This document shows, in pieces, positions 1-11,400 of a stretch of 64,000 bases of DNA. Source of the DNA: Prionace glauca. Its lineage: Eukaryota > Chordata > Chondrichthyes > Carcharhiniformes > Carcharhinidae. The translations under genes were made by a program, and so were the position numbers. The stretch is taken from positions 118,984,434 through 119,048,433 of the forward strand of contig CM075729.1 of the NCBI GenBank assembly GCA_037974335.1, given 5' to 3'. The notes below the pieces were generated by a model, which worked only from the letters and a program-made list of their open reading frames with translations, was not told the DNA's origin and searched no databases. Within the stretch, counting starts at the first letter, position 1. Each line of letters begins with the position of its first letter.

Positions 1-2600
1 CCTTTTGCCTGGCACCCTTCTTAAACAACGGCGTAACATTAGCCGTTTTCCAATCTTCCGGCACTTCCCCGGAATCCAGCGACGTCTGGAAAATAACCAC
101 CAAGGCATCCACTATCACCTCCGCCATTTCTTTCAGAACCCTCAGATGCATTCCATCCGGTCCTGGGGACTTGTCCACAATCAGCCCCTCCAGTCTGTCG
201 AGCACCACCTCTCTAGTAACAGTAATGTCATTAAGACCCTCCATTCCTACCACCTTTCCATCGCTAACACCCGGCAAATTATTCACGTCCTCCTCCGTGA
301 AGACAGAAACAAAGAAGTTATTCAAGACCTTAGCCATATCCCTATCCCCTACCACTAGCTCCCCTTTCTCATCCTCTAAAGGACCAACGTTTACCCTAGC
401 CAGCCTTTTCCTTTTTATATATTTATAAAAACTCTTGCTATCCTTTTTTATATTAAGTGCTAGCCCAGCCTCATAGCTTCTCCTACCCTCCTTTATCAAT
501 TTCTTTGTCAATCTTTGTTGACATTTAAACCTTTCCCAATCCTCTTCTCGCCCACTGCTCTTAGCTACTCTAAACTCCTCCGCTTTTAATTTAACACTTT
601 CCTTCACCTCCTTCGTTATCCACGGCTTATTACCTCTCCTCCTACTGTCCTTTTTAACCATCGGAATAAATTTCTGCTGAGCACCAAGAAAGATCTCCTT
701 AAAGATCCTCCACTGCTCCTCAGCAGACCTACCTTCCAACACGTTCCCCCAGTCCACATTCGCCAATTCTTCTCTCATCCTACCATACTCCCCTCTATTC
801 AAACAAAGGACGCGTGTCTGGGAACCCACTTTCTCCTCCTCCATCTGCACCAGAAACTCCACCATACAATGATCACTCTCTCCAAGAGGATCCTTCACCG
901 CAAGGTCCCTAATTCTACCCGCCTCATTACATAGCACCAGATCCAAGATAGCTCGCTCCCTCGTCGGCTCCAACACACACTGTTCAAGGAAATTATCCCG
1001 GCAGCATTCCAAGAACTCCTCCTCGAGCCCACCGTGTCCAACATGGGTCGACCAATCAATATGCAGATTGAAATCTCCCATAACTACTGCCGTCCCATTC
1101 CTGCACGCTGCACTTATTTGCGCGTTAACAGCCCGCCCCACCTCCAGATCATTATTCGGGGGCCTATAGACGACACCCACTAGCGTCTTCCTCCCTTTTC
1201 TGTTCCTAATCTCCACCCACAACGATTCCACTTTCTGCTCCTTGGCTCCAATATCATCCCTTGCTACCACCTTGATGCTATCCTTAATCAGCAGAGCTAC
1301 GCCCCCCCCTTTTCCCTCCCGCCTATCCTTCCTAAACACTTGATACCCTTGGACATTCAGCTCCCAGTCCCTGTCACCTTGCAGCCATGTCTCTGTAATG
1401 GCCACCAGATCATGTCCATTTGTGTCGATCTGCGCCACCAGCTCATCCACTTTATTCCGAATGCTTCATGCATTCAGATACAGCGCTTTCATCCCAGCCT
1501 TCACCTGGACCCTATTTGCCGTAATGCCACCAACCCTACTCACGCCCCCTACTCCCTCTATTATTGGGACATCCTCGGCCTCTTCCCTTACCTGTACCCT
1601 CTCCTTAACTTTAGACCTCGTAAGGTCACCTACACTCGCACCCCCCCCCCCAATTAGTTTAAAGCCCTGTCTACAGTCTTCTTTACTCGATTCGCCAGCA
1701 CTCTGGTCCCAGCACAGTTCAGACCAACCCCATCCCGCCCGAACAGGTCCCACCTACCCCAATACTGGTGCCAATGCCCCATAAATTCAAACCCATTCCG
1801 CCCACACCAATCCCTGAGCCACCCATTGATTTCCTTAATCCTGTCAACCCTACGCCCGTCTGCACACGGTTCAGGCAGTAGCCCAGAGACGACCACCTTG
1901 TCGGTTCTACTTTTTAATTCCATTCCCAGCTTCTCATACTCCCTCACCAGATCCTCAGTCCGCACTTTGCTTACGTCATTGGCACCCACATGCACCACAA
2001 TGACCGGATTCTCACCCTCCCACTCCAGGTTCCTCTGCAGCCCAGCTGCGACATCCTGTACCTGAGCACCAGGCAGACAACACACCCTTCTGTGCACTTT
2101 GTCATTGTGACAAAGGACACCCCACCCTTCACCCCACTGTCCCCAATTACTACTGCGTTCCTTTTCCCCTTCTTTTTGCCTATGTCCTGCTGCATCACTG
2201 TACCGTGTGCAATTTGCTCACCAACCTCACCTGCCTCGTCCTCTTCCAGACTGGCAGCAAGAACCTCAAACCTGTTATGCAGATTAAGAGGCTGAGGCCT
2301 CCGCTCCTCACCCCCCTTCCTCTTCCCAGCAGCCCCCTCTTGTCCCTGACCCTTAGAGTTAGCCAGTCTAGGGGGGGTGGATGTCACTTGCACCCCATTG
2401 ACAATGGCACCCTCTCTCCCCCTGATGAGCCTCAGTGTCTGTAGCTCAGAGGCCAGCTCATTTACCCTGAGCTGGAGCTCCTCCAGCAACCTGCACTTAC
2501 TGCAGACATGGTCACTGGGATGGACCCTGGGGTCCACCAGTTCCCACATCATACAGAAACCACACATCACATGTCCCTCCATTATTCACAGTAGTAGGTT
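1..2600 (-). mobile_element. CR1-like LINE, subfamily A, 5' half (ORF1 and endonuclease, RT start)
   Basis: Continues off the left edge. On the - strand ORF1 starts at 2582 with a zinc-knuckle or PHD-like cysteine pattern (CGFC, then CSKC), a leucine-rich helix, and an SGNH esterase domain (VVIGDSG near 2140; HVGAND near 1990). ORF2 follows: endonuclease with MGDFN near 1075 and SDHC near 870, then linker and the first RT block to the edge. A frame change splits the esterase near 2120. The usual catalytic D-x-x-H end reads DGVGLN, so the histidine is lost. CR1 ORF1 esterase domains are known. The T-rich 2600-2840 stretch may be its 5' UTR. Confidence 0.85.
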
Positions 2601-2840
2601 TGAGAAAAAAAAAATTTTTTCTTTGTTTTTTCAAAGAAAATCACCTGGCCTTTTTCCTTCAAGCCCTTTTTTGATATTAAGCCTTATTAGCTCACTCTGC
2701 TTCCCACTCACTCTGCTTCCCACTCAGACGCTGCCCACTGTCTACACCAGGCCTCCTTTTAAACCTGGCACTGATTTAAAGCAGGCTAGTCCACAACTCT
2801 TTTCTAAACACTCCCTCAGAATTCTTAAAGCAGTAAGTAC

Positions 2841-3500
2841 TATGGTCACTATGTTGTGTTGTATTACGAAATAAAAGGCAGGTTTGTGATCAAATGATGA
2901 TTTATGGGTAAACGGCTCCAAACAAGTGAGCACATGCTAACCTTGACGACGAGCGCTTCCAGTGATGTGATTCAGTCTGCTTTAAACAGTTCTACAAAGA
3001 ACAAAGTGCTTTAAACTTATTTTAAACAGGTTTTTAACAGGTAAATTCTTAGCTTTCTGTCTGTTCCAGCAAAAATGAAAGGCTTCACCGTGTGGCCCTG
3101 ATAATTAATTATTTGGCTATTGTGTCAATACTGTCTGTGGGTGTACACTTGGTGCTATACTTCATGCATGAATACTGTACATTACAAAAGTACCTCATTG
3201 GCAGCAAAGCACTTTGAGATGTCCTGAAGCTATGAAATCTTCCTGTCATGTTTCTATATCTGTCTCCAATTTCTGTGCATTCTCTGTCTCCAGAGTTGAA
3301 GGCGTTCAGATTCTTGTGACTGTGGTAACGGTGGGTATTCCAAAGACTCTTTCCTCCTTTGGAATTTCTCTCCACAGTCACAGTTGACAAATTTAATTTG
3401 GACATATCCCCACCACTGCAAAAAAGGGGCTTGCAGGAGCCAACTATCATCATTGAGATATAGCCAACTAGGCCATGTTTCACTGGCTCTTTATCTGAGT
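2841..3500. other. Unclassified, with a degenerate SINE tail at about 3183-3245
   Basis: No gene seen. 3183-3245 (aaaagtacctcattggcagc, then aaagcactttgaga) is a common shark SINE tail also present at 23400. The rest shows nothing I recognise. Confidence 0.4.
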
Positions 3501-4395
3501 CATGACAGAAATTGTAGTCTAAGTTAGGATGGTGTGCGCCTTAGAAGGGAATTTGCAGGTGGTGGTGTTCCCATGCGCCTGCTGCTTGTCTTTCTAGATG
3601 GTACAAGTTGTAGGACTGGAAAATGCTATCAAAGGAGGCTTGGTGAGTTGCTGCAGCGCACTGTGTGGATGAAACATACTGCGGCATGGTGGCACAGTGG
3701 TTAACACTGTTGCCTCACAGCGCCAGGGCCTGGAGCTCAAATCTCATCTTGGGTGATAGTCTATGCGGGGTCTGCACATTCTCCCTATGTCTGCGTGGGT
3801 GTGCTTCGGGTACTCCGGTTTCTTCTCACAATCAAAAGATTTGCAAGTTAGTTGGATTAACCACACTAATTTGCTCCTGCATGTTCCAAGATGTGTCAAT
3901 AAGAAGGATTAGTTGAGTAAACAAGTGGGATTAAGGTTGGGATTGATGTCGGTGCAGGTTCAATGGGCTGAAAGGCCTCCTTCTGCATTGTAGGGATTTT
4001 ATAATCAGTGTGGAGGCGGTAACTGTTTAGCGTGGTGGATGGGGTGTCAAATAACTGGCTGCTTTGTTCTGGATGGTGTTGAGCTCCTTGAGTATTTTGG
4101 CATTCATCCAGGCAAGTGGGGAGTATTCCATCCTGACTTACGCCTTGTAGATGGCGGACAGGCTTTGTAGAGTCAGGGGGTGAGATACTCCACGCAAAAT
4201 TCCCAGCCTCTGACCTGCTCTTGTAGCCGCAGTATTTATATGACCGGTGCAGTTCAGTTTCTGGTCAAAGACAATTGATAGTGGGGAATTTGGCGAAGGT
4301 AATTGAACCTCCGTGGGAGATGGTTAGATTCTCTCTTCATGGACATAAACAGCATGGCATTTATGCAATGTGAATGTTACTCACCCCTTGTCGGT
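3500..4395 (-). mobile_element. Second LINE family (LINE2) fragment, split by a SINE
   Basis: 3500-3665 and 4009-4395 are parts of the same non-LTR element, whose RT C-terminal region reads on the - strand. The SINE at 3684-4008 lies inside it. The same element occurs at 9938, 30325 and 62505. I do not assign a clade. Confidence 0.6.
3684..4008 (+). mobile_element. HE1-like SINE
   Basis: tRNA-like head (ggtggcacagtggttaacac) with A- and B-box-like segments, central body, and a CR1-like tail ending near gcattgtagg. It is inserted in a LINE2 fragment. Confidence 0.8.
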
Positions 4396-4474
4396 CCAAA
4401 CCTGAATGTAGTCCAGATCGGCCCCCCTGCCTCCCCACTGGGAGCTGGACCTTCAGCTGCCAAGGTCCTGAACT

Positions 4475-4990
4475 CTGGTATTTCCTCCTTGATCCTCTCT
4501 ATTTCACTATCTTGATTTAAAATTCTCCAAAATCTATTTCGGTCATCCAGATTAATATTTCCTTTCTTTGTCAATTTCCTTTATAACGCTCCTGTGAATT
4601 TCCTTTAGGGCATCATAGTACATTAAAAGTGCAATATAAATTCAAGTGTATATTGTTGTGATTGTTAAGGACTTCAACAAGGCACAGGAAGTTGGCCTCC
4701 TGTAGTATGAACTCCCTGACTGAGATAGTAATCAGGGAGTCTCATCTGTGTATAAAACTGGGAGTGTCAGGTCTCCTGGCACTGTGAATTCTGGCTGCGT
4801 ATCTGAAGCAGGCTTTTGAGTGGAATAGAGCTTGTAAATAAAGTGAATCTGGTGAGGGAACAGCGGCCCTTAAGGAGTTATTTCCCAGAGCCAGTTTGTA
4901 TTTAGAATAAAAATAAAGTCCGTAAACGTATGAAGTTCTTGGGTTGTTCAGACACCATGCACATGACCCACTCCTTGGAAACGTCAACTG
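4475..4990. other. Degenerate SINE tail and a possible LTR-type fossil
   Basis: 4475-4665 matches a widespread fish SINE 3' region (ataacgctcctgtgaa, then acattaaaagtgcaatataa). 4690-4990 has a TATA-like box and AATAAA spaced as in a solitary LTR; if so it is an old, broken fossil of uncertain family. Confidence 0.3.
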
Positions 4991-5159
4991 TGTGGCTTTC
5001 ACAGGATCAGTGGGAAGTCACCGACATAAACAGCCAACATCATTTCCAGCCTGAGAATTAGTTTGTATTGTTTACACTTTACCAGGTTCCACTACTGTAG
5101 AACAGTTATGTTAAATCACTGTAATAAAGGCAGGCATTATAAAACCCTTGCCCCGAACT

Positions 5160-5450
5160 AATAGAATCATGGAATTCCTACAGTGCAAAAGGAGGCCAAT
5201 TGGCCCGTCGAGTCTGCACCAATAACAATCCCATCCAGGCCCTTTCCCATAACCCCACATATTTATCCTGCTAGTCCCTCAGACACTAAGGGGCAATTTA
5301 GCATGGCCACTCCACCAAACCTACACATCTTTGGACTGTGAGAGGAAACCCACACAGACACAGGGGAATGTGCAAGCTCCACACAGGCAGATACAGGATT
5401 TGAACCCAGGTCCCTGGTGCTGTAAGGCAGCAGTGCCACCGTGCGGCATC
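5160..5450 (-). mobile_element. HE1-like SINE
   Basis: Full-length-looking copy: the tail (tacagtgcaaaaggaggcc) is at the low coordinate and the tRNA-like head at the high one, next to the tRNA-Lys-like relic. Confidence 0.8.
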
Positions 5451-5520
5451 AAAAATGTGACGCTTAACATGGGACTCTGTGATTAGAAGTCTCATGCTTT
5501 ACCAACTGAGCTAGGTGGGC
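5449..5520 (-). pseudogene. tRNA-Lys-like relic
   Basis: Read on the - strand from 5520, the first 40 bases match the 5' half of vertebrate tRNA-Lys (CTAGCTCAGTTGGTAAAGCA, then GAGACT). The anticodon position reads TCT rather than CTT, and the T arm is degenerate. It abuts the head of a SINE. It may be a tRNA pseudogene or the head of another SINE family. Confidence 0.45.
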
Positions 5521-6294
5521 TCGACCAGCTGGGCTGTACTGGCTGAGTTAGCTGGGCTCTACCAGGCAGTACGTGGAGTTTTGGTGGCCCAATAAACGGC
5601 TATTTAATGTTGTGACAACAACCACTTAAATAAATCATAACACCAGCTCATTGAGTTTATTTTACCAAATGGCAGAGTTTCAGTAAAGAACGTGTTCTAC
5701 CTTCTCTTCCGACAAACCTTCTCCTGAAAGAAATGGATGAGGAACAGTGAGGATAACAGTAACAAGTTTCAGGAGGAGTTCAACAGACTGGTGAAATCTG
5801 AGCAGACTCAGAACAGATGAGATTTCACACAAAAGTGTAAAGTGACGCATTTGGAATGAAGGTTGTGGAGAGTCAAATAAACTGGAACTGAACATCAGTC
5901 CCCGCTCACAGACACAGAGGTTGGAAGTGTACCGGCCCATACACCAGGGGCGTCAGAGCGGGTGGGGGGGGGCAGACAATAGAAAGATCCATTGAGTTCA
6001 GGCGGGATTTCATGGTTTCGGGATGAGCGAAGCTGTAAAATCCCACCCAATGACTCACACGCACCACAGCAGGTACACCCATACCTCACGACATGAAACT
6101 GGAACTGATTACAATGGGAGTTCCAGGACAAAAGTAAACTTGGGCAACACGTAAATAATCATAAAGCAAGTGTGAATTTCAAGAAAACCCATTCCCAGGA
6201 GACTAAAGGTATTCCCGGGAATCTGCAGACAGTGTGGGAGCCCTTAGTTCGGAGACAACAGGAAAACCTTTCAGGGACAAGAAATTCTGTTCAA
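5521..6294. other. No gene recognised
   Basis: Unique or very old repeat sequence. 5940-6060 contains a motif (aaaatcccaccc and inverse) also seen near 32200, so it may be part of an undescribed old repeat. Confidence 0.4.
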
Positions 6295-6412
6295 TTCTCC
6301 TTCAGTGTACCTGAACCGGCACTGGAGTGAGGCGACTAGGGGTTTTCACCGTAACTTCATTGCAGTGTTAATGTAAGTCTACTTGTGACTAATGAATAAA
6401 CTTTAAACTTCA
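6295..6412 (+). mobile_element. HE1-like SINE, tail only
   Basis: Matches the alternative tail (cattgcagtgttaatgtaag, then ctacttgtga ... aataaac) found in several complete copies here. Confidence 0.65.
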
Positions 6413-6511
6413 TTATTTTTCAGTAAGCTCTACATTAATTCCATAGCTATCTCCATTTATTTAGTAACTGTGTGAAATTTCACTGCACTGACCCGCAATA
6501 TATTCCCTCAC

Positions 6512-6647
6512 CTTTAGAAATATCAGCTTGTTTTTTTGCTCCATCTGCTTCTGCAACTTTGAGACTTTCTCCTCAATCAAATTTAAATTCATTTCAATTT
6601 CTCAAAGGTTTCTCTCCATTGGTTCTCAAATTCTCTCCTGTCCTTCT
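6512..6647 (-). pseudogene. Coiled-coil coding exon relic
   Basis: On the - strand, two adjacent frames read as one heptad-rich stretch: REFENQWRETFEKLK, then NLIEEKVSKLQKQMEQKNKL, ending ...IFLK at a good donor (aag/gtgagg). One frame change separates the two halves. The possible acceptor at 6648-6650 lacks a pyrimidine tract because a SINE lies right next to it. The pattern is reminiscent of the coiled-coil exon of TRIM-type proteins, but it is too short to name. A dead exon is the likeliest reading. Confidence 0.3.
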
Positions 6648-6660
6648 CTGAAACCTGTGA

Positions 6661-6975
6661 GTACGGTGGCAAGGTGATACAGTGGTTAGCACTGCTGCCT
6701 TACAGCACCAGTGACCCTGGTTCGATTCTGGCCTCGGTCACTGACTGTAGAGTTTCCACATTCCCCCCGTGTCTGCATGGGTCTCCTCAGGGTGCTCCGG
6801 TTTCCTCCCACAGTCCACACATGTGCTGGTTAGATTGATTGGCCATGATAAATTGACCCTAGCGTGAGGGGATTAGCAGGGTAAATGTGTAGGGTTATGG
6901 GAATAGGGTCTGGGTGGGATTGTGGTTGGTAAAGACCTAATGACCTCTTTCTGCACTGTAGGTATTCTATGATCT
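6661..6975 (+). mobile_element. HE1-like SINE
   Basis: tRNA-like head (gatacagtggttagcactgc), body and tail to gtaggtattctatgat. Confidence 0.85.
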
Positions 6976-6995
6976 AAATGCTGCTTTTTCTCAGT

Positions 6996-7602
6996 GAGGA
7001 TCTGGTGCATTTTGGTGAACTGGGATGCAGATAGGAAATATATAGTGAATGGCAGAACCCTTAAGAGTAAGAGGTAAAGGGATCTGGGTGTACAGGTACA
7101 CAGGTCACTGAAAGTGGCAATGCAGGTGGAGAAAGTACTCAAGAAGACATAAGGCACGCTTGCCTTCATCGGCCTGGGTATTGAGTTTAAAAATTGCCAA
7201 GTCATGTTGCAGCTTTATAAAACCTGATAGAAGTCTACAAGATTATGAGAGGCATGGACACAGAATGGATAGTCAGAAGCTTTCTCCCAGGGTGGAAGAG
7301 TCAGTTACTAGGGAGAACAGATTTAAGGTGTGAGGGGCAAGGTTTGAAAGAGATGTACGAGACAGATTTTTTACACAGAGTAGTGGGTGCCTGGAACTCG
7401 CTGCCAGGGGAGGTAGTGGAAGTGGATACAATAGTGACTTTTAAGGGGCGTCTTGACAAGTACGTGAATGAGATGGGAATGGAGGGATATGGTCCCCGGA
7501 AGCGTCGGGGGTTTTAGTTAAGTCGGGCAGCATGGTTGGTGCAGGCTTGGAGGGCCGAAGGGCCTGTTCCTGTGCTGTACTTTTCTTTGTTCCAAGTACT
7601 TG
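6996..7602 (+). mobile_element. CR1-like LINE, subfamily B, 3' end with internal deletion
   Basis: Matches the 3' part of the copy at 41755-43515 and ends ...tgctgtacttttctttgttc. An internal stretch of about 180 bases (end of the RT domain) is missing near 7220-7235. ORF 7245-7517 is its C-terminal reading frame (FLHRVVGAWNSLPGE). Confidence 0.8.
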
Positions 7603-7759
7603 GCAAGAGATTAAAATCTGGAATGTGCTATTTGAGAGTTTAACAGAGACAGGTTCAATCCAGACATTCAAAAAGAATTGAATTCTGTTGTATAAAGAAA
7701 AAATGTGGAGCCTTCCGTGCAGGGGCTGAGGTGCCTTATAGACCCCGATAGTCACATTT

Positions 7760-8245
7760 TGATTTGACTCGTCTTAAGTTTCCTTTGAACTTTTTGTTTC
7801 CGTTCGGGCCGTTCCCCCTCCTTTTGGGGAGTCGCCCCCTTTTTCTTTGTCCGAACGTAATTTAAGTTAGTTCACTTGTTTGACCGACCCGCAAGAACAA
7901 AAATGTGCAGGGTGACCCCGGAGGGAGGGAATAATAATATTGGAAGAGCTAGCCCAGAAACAACGTGCATAATGATCTGCTGCAGCGGTAACCAATGCAA
8001 CTTACTACCGCATTTCCTGAGTCTTAGGAAATCCGTTTTTTACAAGTTACACGGCGGGACTAAAACAGGCAAACCACGTTTTGTGGGAGATGGAAAGTAA
8101 TGTGTTGTCCCAGTGAAGCTTGTCTTGGATTTTGCGGGAAGCTAGATGAATTATCAATTCACTCTTTACTTTCTGCCCTTCATCCTTCTGCCGTTGCAGG
8201 ATGTCGGCGTCGTCAGCCCCCGCTCTGTCGGTGAAACAGGTACTT
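7760..8245 (+). promoter_or_regulatory. CpG-richer patch with a possible short first coding exon (8201-8239)
   Basis: CpG dinucleotides are visibly denser here than in the flanks. At 8165-8199 a pyrimidine-rich tract ends in gttgcag and is followed by ATG and 13 codons (MSASSAPALSVKQ) ending in CAG at a GT donor (cag/gtactt). This could be a first coding exon after a 5'-UTR intron. The peptide is not a signal peptide and ends in phase 0, so it cannot join directly to the phase-1 Ig exon at 24977. It may belong to a different gene, or be chance. Confidence 0.3.
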
Positions 8246-8396
8246 AACTTCGTCCCCACCCCCAGTCAGTAAACAGTGGGGTAGAGTCTGTGGGGGTGGG
8301 GGTGGGGATGGGGGGGGTGTGAACGTGAGCCAAGCCAGGGGTCTTGAATGCAGACAGAGATCAGGATAGGGAGCGTTCTTTTGATGAAATTCGATG

Positions 8397-8592
8397 CACA
8401 GTTGCCTTTAACTAAGGGCTTTAAACTTTCCATCCGGTCACCTGACTCAGTGTTATTGAGTGTAGTTATTGTTGCAAACACATGGAGCGGATCACACAGT
8501 TGCCTTTAACTAAGGGCTTTAAACTTTCCATCCGGTCACCTGACTCAGTGTTATTGAGTGTAGTTATTGTTGCAAACACATGGAGCGGATCA
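8397..8592. repeat. Perfect 98-bp tandem duplication
   Basis: Two identical 98-bp units, 8397-8494 and 8495-8592, each starting cacagttgcctttaac. I see no mismatch between them. This may be a very recent duplication or an assembly artefact. Confidence 0.9.
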
Positions 8593-8904
8593 CCCCTGAG
8601 CTAGGACAGACTTGCACCGAATATATTTGCCCTCCCCCCTCTTTCCTCAATGCTGAGTTATCAGCCTGCTCATCTGCATGAGCAGAAATTTCTTCCAGCT
8701 AAATATAGGGGAGAGGGGTATCAGTCTTCGATCCTAGTTACTGACAGATCTCTCCCTGATAATAGTCTGGAGCTAAACTTTTTTTCTATCTGCAGTCTTA
8801 GTGTAACATTTGGCTGTGAAGAGAGTTTATCAGCACCATCATTGAGGCTGTCTATCTCCATCCCCACAAATATCGCCGGATTCGACTCCTGTCTCTGCTG
8901 CTGA

Positions 8905-9325
8905 AGCTTAAAGTTTATTTATTATTGTTACAAGTAGGCTCACATGGCAAACAACCTACCCATCATTTCCCAGGATCGGATCAGTGTGAGGTTTGCGGAT
9001 TTTTTATTTTACCAAATCATTCAAAAAGATTTGATAATGTATTGTTTATAGTATAGTGGTTAGCACTGCTGACTCAACAGCAACAGTCTGTATCACTGGC
9101 CTGTGCGGAGTCTGCACGTTCTCCCCCGTGTTTGCGTGGGTTTCCTTCGGATGTTCCGGTTTCCTTCCACAGCCTAGTGTGGGTTTGGTGCATCTGCTAT
9201 GCTAAAGTTCTCCCTCAGTGTACCTGTACAGGTGCTGGAGTATGGCGGCTGTGGAATTTTCACAAATTCATTGTGGTGTTAATGTAAGCCTACTTGTGAG
9301 ATTAATAAATAATTTTTAAAAAATT
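8905..9325. mobile_element. HE1-like SINE pieces: - tail (8905-8946) and + copy (9050-9322)
   Basis: 8905-8946 is an inverted alternative tail. 9050-9322 runs from the tRNA-like head (tatagtggttagcactgctg) to the ...taatgtaagcctacttgtga tail. Confidence 0.7.
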
Positions 9326-9329
9326 AACA

Positions 9330-9572
9330 CTGCAACTAAATTACTGTGAACATCCCCTAGTCGCCACACTCTGGTGTCTGTTCAGATCGACTGAAGGAGA
9401 ATTTGGCATGACCAATGCACCTAACCGGCATGTCTTTCAGACTGTGAGAGGAAACCAACGCAGACATGGGGAGAATGTGCAGACTCTGCACAAGACAGTG
9501 ACCCAAGTCAGGAATCGAATCCTGGTCCTGTGAAACAGCGTTGCTAGCCCTTGTACTACCATGCCACCTTAG
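9330..9572 (-). mobile_element. HE1-like SINE
   Basis: Inverted copy with the alternative tail; its head ends at about 9572 (gttgctagcccttgtactac). It is tail-to-tail with the preceding copy. Confidence 0.7.
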
Positions 9573-9937
9573 GTGGTTTATGGTTTAGAGAGGTGGTGAA
9601 TCGCGAGAGTGGAGTGGATTGTTGTTCAGGAGATGAACTGGGTGCTGGTGAGAGGTTGACCGGGTGGAATGTTCAAGGGGTGTTGGGACATAAGTGATGA
9701 AAACAGACATGTTTTGCTTTGGGATGAGTTTAGGGAGTTTTCAGAATGAGAGAAAGATGTTGACCAGGGTTGGGGGAAGGTGATGAAAACTTAAGTACTG
9801 TGTATTTGTGTAGTGTATGTGATTGTGTGCGTGTGTTGCACGTGTGTGTGAGTGGTGGATGTGTGACATGCATGTGTGCATGGCATGTTGTCCGTCCAAG
9901 ATTTCATTAATGATTAGGACGGCTGGACTAGCCGTTC
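9573..9937. other. No gene; GT-rich simple sequence at about 9800-9890
   Basis: Purine-rich unique sequence followed by an imperfect TG/GT microsatellite. Confidence 0.5.
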
Positions 9938-10680
9938 AAAGGCAGGTCTGAGGTTAGAAATCCTGCAGCGAGTAACTCATGTTTTGACTTTCCAAAGCCC
10001 GTCCACCATCTACAAGGCACAAGTCTTGTGTTGGATGGATGAGTACAGCTCCAACAACATTCAAGGAACTCAGCACTAGCCAAGAAAAACAGCTTGCTTG
10101 ATTGGCAGCCCATCCATAAACGTTCAGTCCCTTTACTACCAGCTCAGTGTATCATCTCAGTTTAAGTTTATTAATTTATGTGACAAGTAGGCTGCAGGAA
10201 AGTTACTGTGAAAATCCCCTAGTCATCACACTCTGGCTGTCTAGGTACACCGAGGGAGAATTTAGCACAGCCAACACATCTAACCAGCACGTCTTTTGAA
10301 CTGTGGGAGGAAACCAGAGCACCTGGGGGAAACCCATGCAAACATGGGGAGAATGTGCAGACTCTGCACCCAAGCTGAGAATCGAAATTGGGTTCCTCGT
10401 GCTGTGAGGCAGCAGTGCTAACCACTGTGCCACCCACCTACAACATACACTTCAGGAGCTCAGCAAGGTTTCTTAGATAGCATCTTCTAAACCCATATTC
10501 CTTCCCTCTGTTAAAATCCTGATACTCCCTCCCTAATAGCACTATGGGTGTACCTACACCAAATGGGCTGCATCAGTGCAAGAAGGCCATAGACCACCAC
10601 CTTCTTCGGGAAGTTAGAGATGGGCAATAAATACTGGCCTAGTCAGTATTGTCCACATCCCATTACTGAATTAAGTAAAT
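9938..10680 (+). mobile_element. LINE2 3' end, split by an inverted SINE (10160-10440)
   Basis: 9938-10159 and 10441-10680 are consecutive parts of LINE2. They code on + for the tail of the RT protein, and the element ends ...agatgggcaataaatactgg. The inserted piece is an inverted HE1-like SINE with the alternative tail. Confidence 0.7.
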
Positions 10681-11084
10681 CATAATGACTTGTTGCTTAA
10701 ACTTCAGCCTGTTATAAACCAACATATGATGTAATTGATATCTCTGCATAACTTCAGACAATGATTAGATTGTGAATGTTTAATTACTATATCTATTTCC
10801 AGTTTGCTTAATCACATTTAACAACCGCAGTGGTTTCACTTCTAACAATCGCCGTTTGAAATTTTCCACAACAAATTGTCATTCTTTGCAATGCAGCCTT
10901 GGCAATAAAAGAGAAATAGCAACTTAAAAAGTTCATAAAAACATCATTAAAAATTTATTGAACAATGTATGGGTCTTCTTCCAACGTCCTTTCCTCAACA
11001 ACTTGTATCTGTGCAGCAATTTAATGTGGCAGAACTTCACAAGTTGTTTCCTCTGATTATTATCTTAACAGTAAGCTGTAACCA
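10681..11084. other. No gene recognised
   Basis: AT-rich unique sequence. A frame at 10969 has a hydrophobic stretch (KLFPLIIILT) but ends in the wrong phase for the receptor gene. Confidence 0.4.
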
Positions 11085-11400
11085 GAGATATTGTAACAAA
11101 GAAACTAGAAGCAGGAATAGGCCATTCAGCCCCTCAAGCCTGCTCTACCATTAATTTTGATCATAGCTGATCATCAAATTCAATTATCCTGATCCCCACT
11201 CCCCCCATATCCTTTGATCTCCTTAGCCCAAGAGCTATATTTAATTTCTTCTTGAAATCACACAATATTTTGGCCCCAATGACTTTCTGTGGCAGTGAAT
11301 TCCACACATTCACCACCCTCTGGGTGAAGAAATTTCTTCTCACCTCAGTTCTATGATGTTTGCCCGTTATCCTCAAAAAATGACCCCCTAGTTCTGGACT
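11085..11400 (-). mobile_element. CR1-like LINE, subfamily C, 3' end
   Basis: The - strand frame 11376-11161 encodes the typical CR1 C terminus (FTQRVVNVWNSLPQKVIGAK) followed by the tail (aggccattcagcccctcaag in inverse). Confidence 0.75.

Noticed and set aside
3665-3916. Plus-strand frames such as MVAQWLTLLPHSARAWSS
   Set aside because: This type of frame recurs at every HE1-like SINE (3665, 10203, 40721, 49278 and others) and is a translation of the tRNA-like head, not a gene.
10969-11060. Hydrophobic frame ending at a good donor (KLFPLIIILT/gtaagc)
   Set aside because: It ends in phase 0, the hydrophobic part is far from the ATG, and there is no other support.
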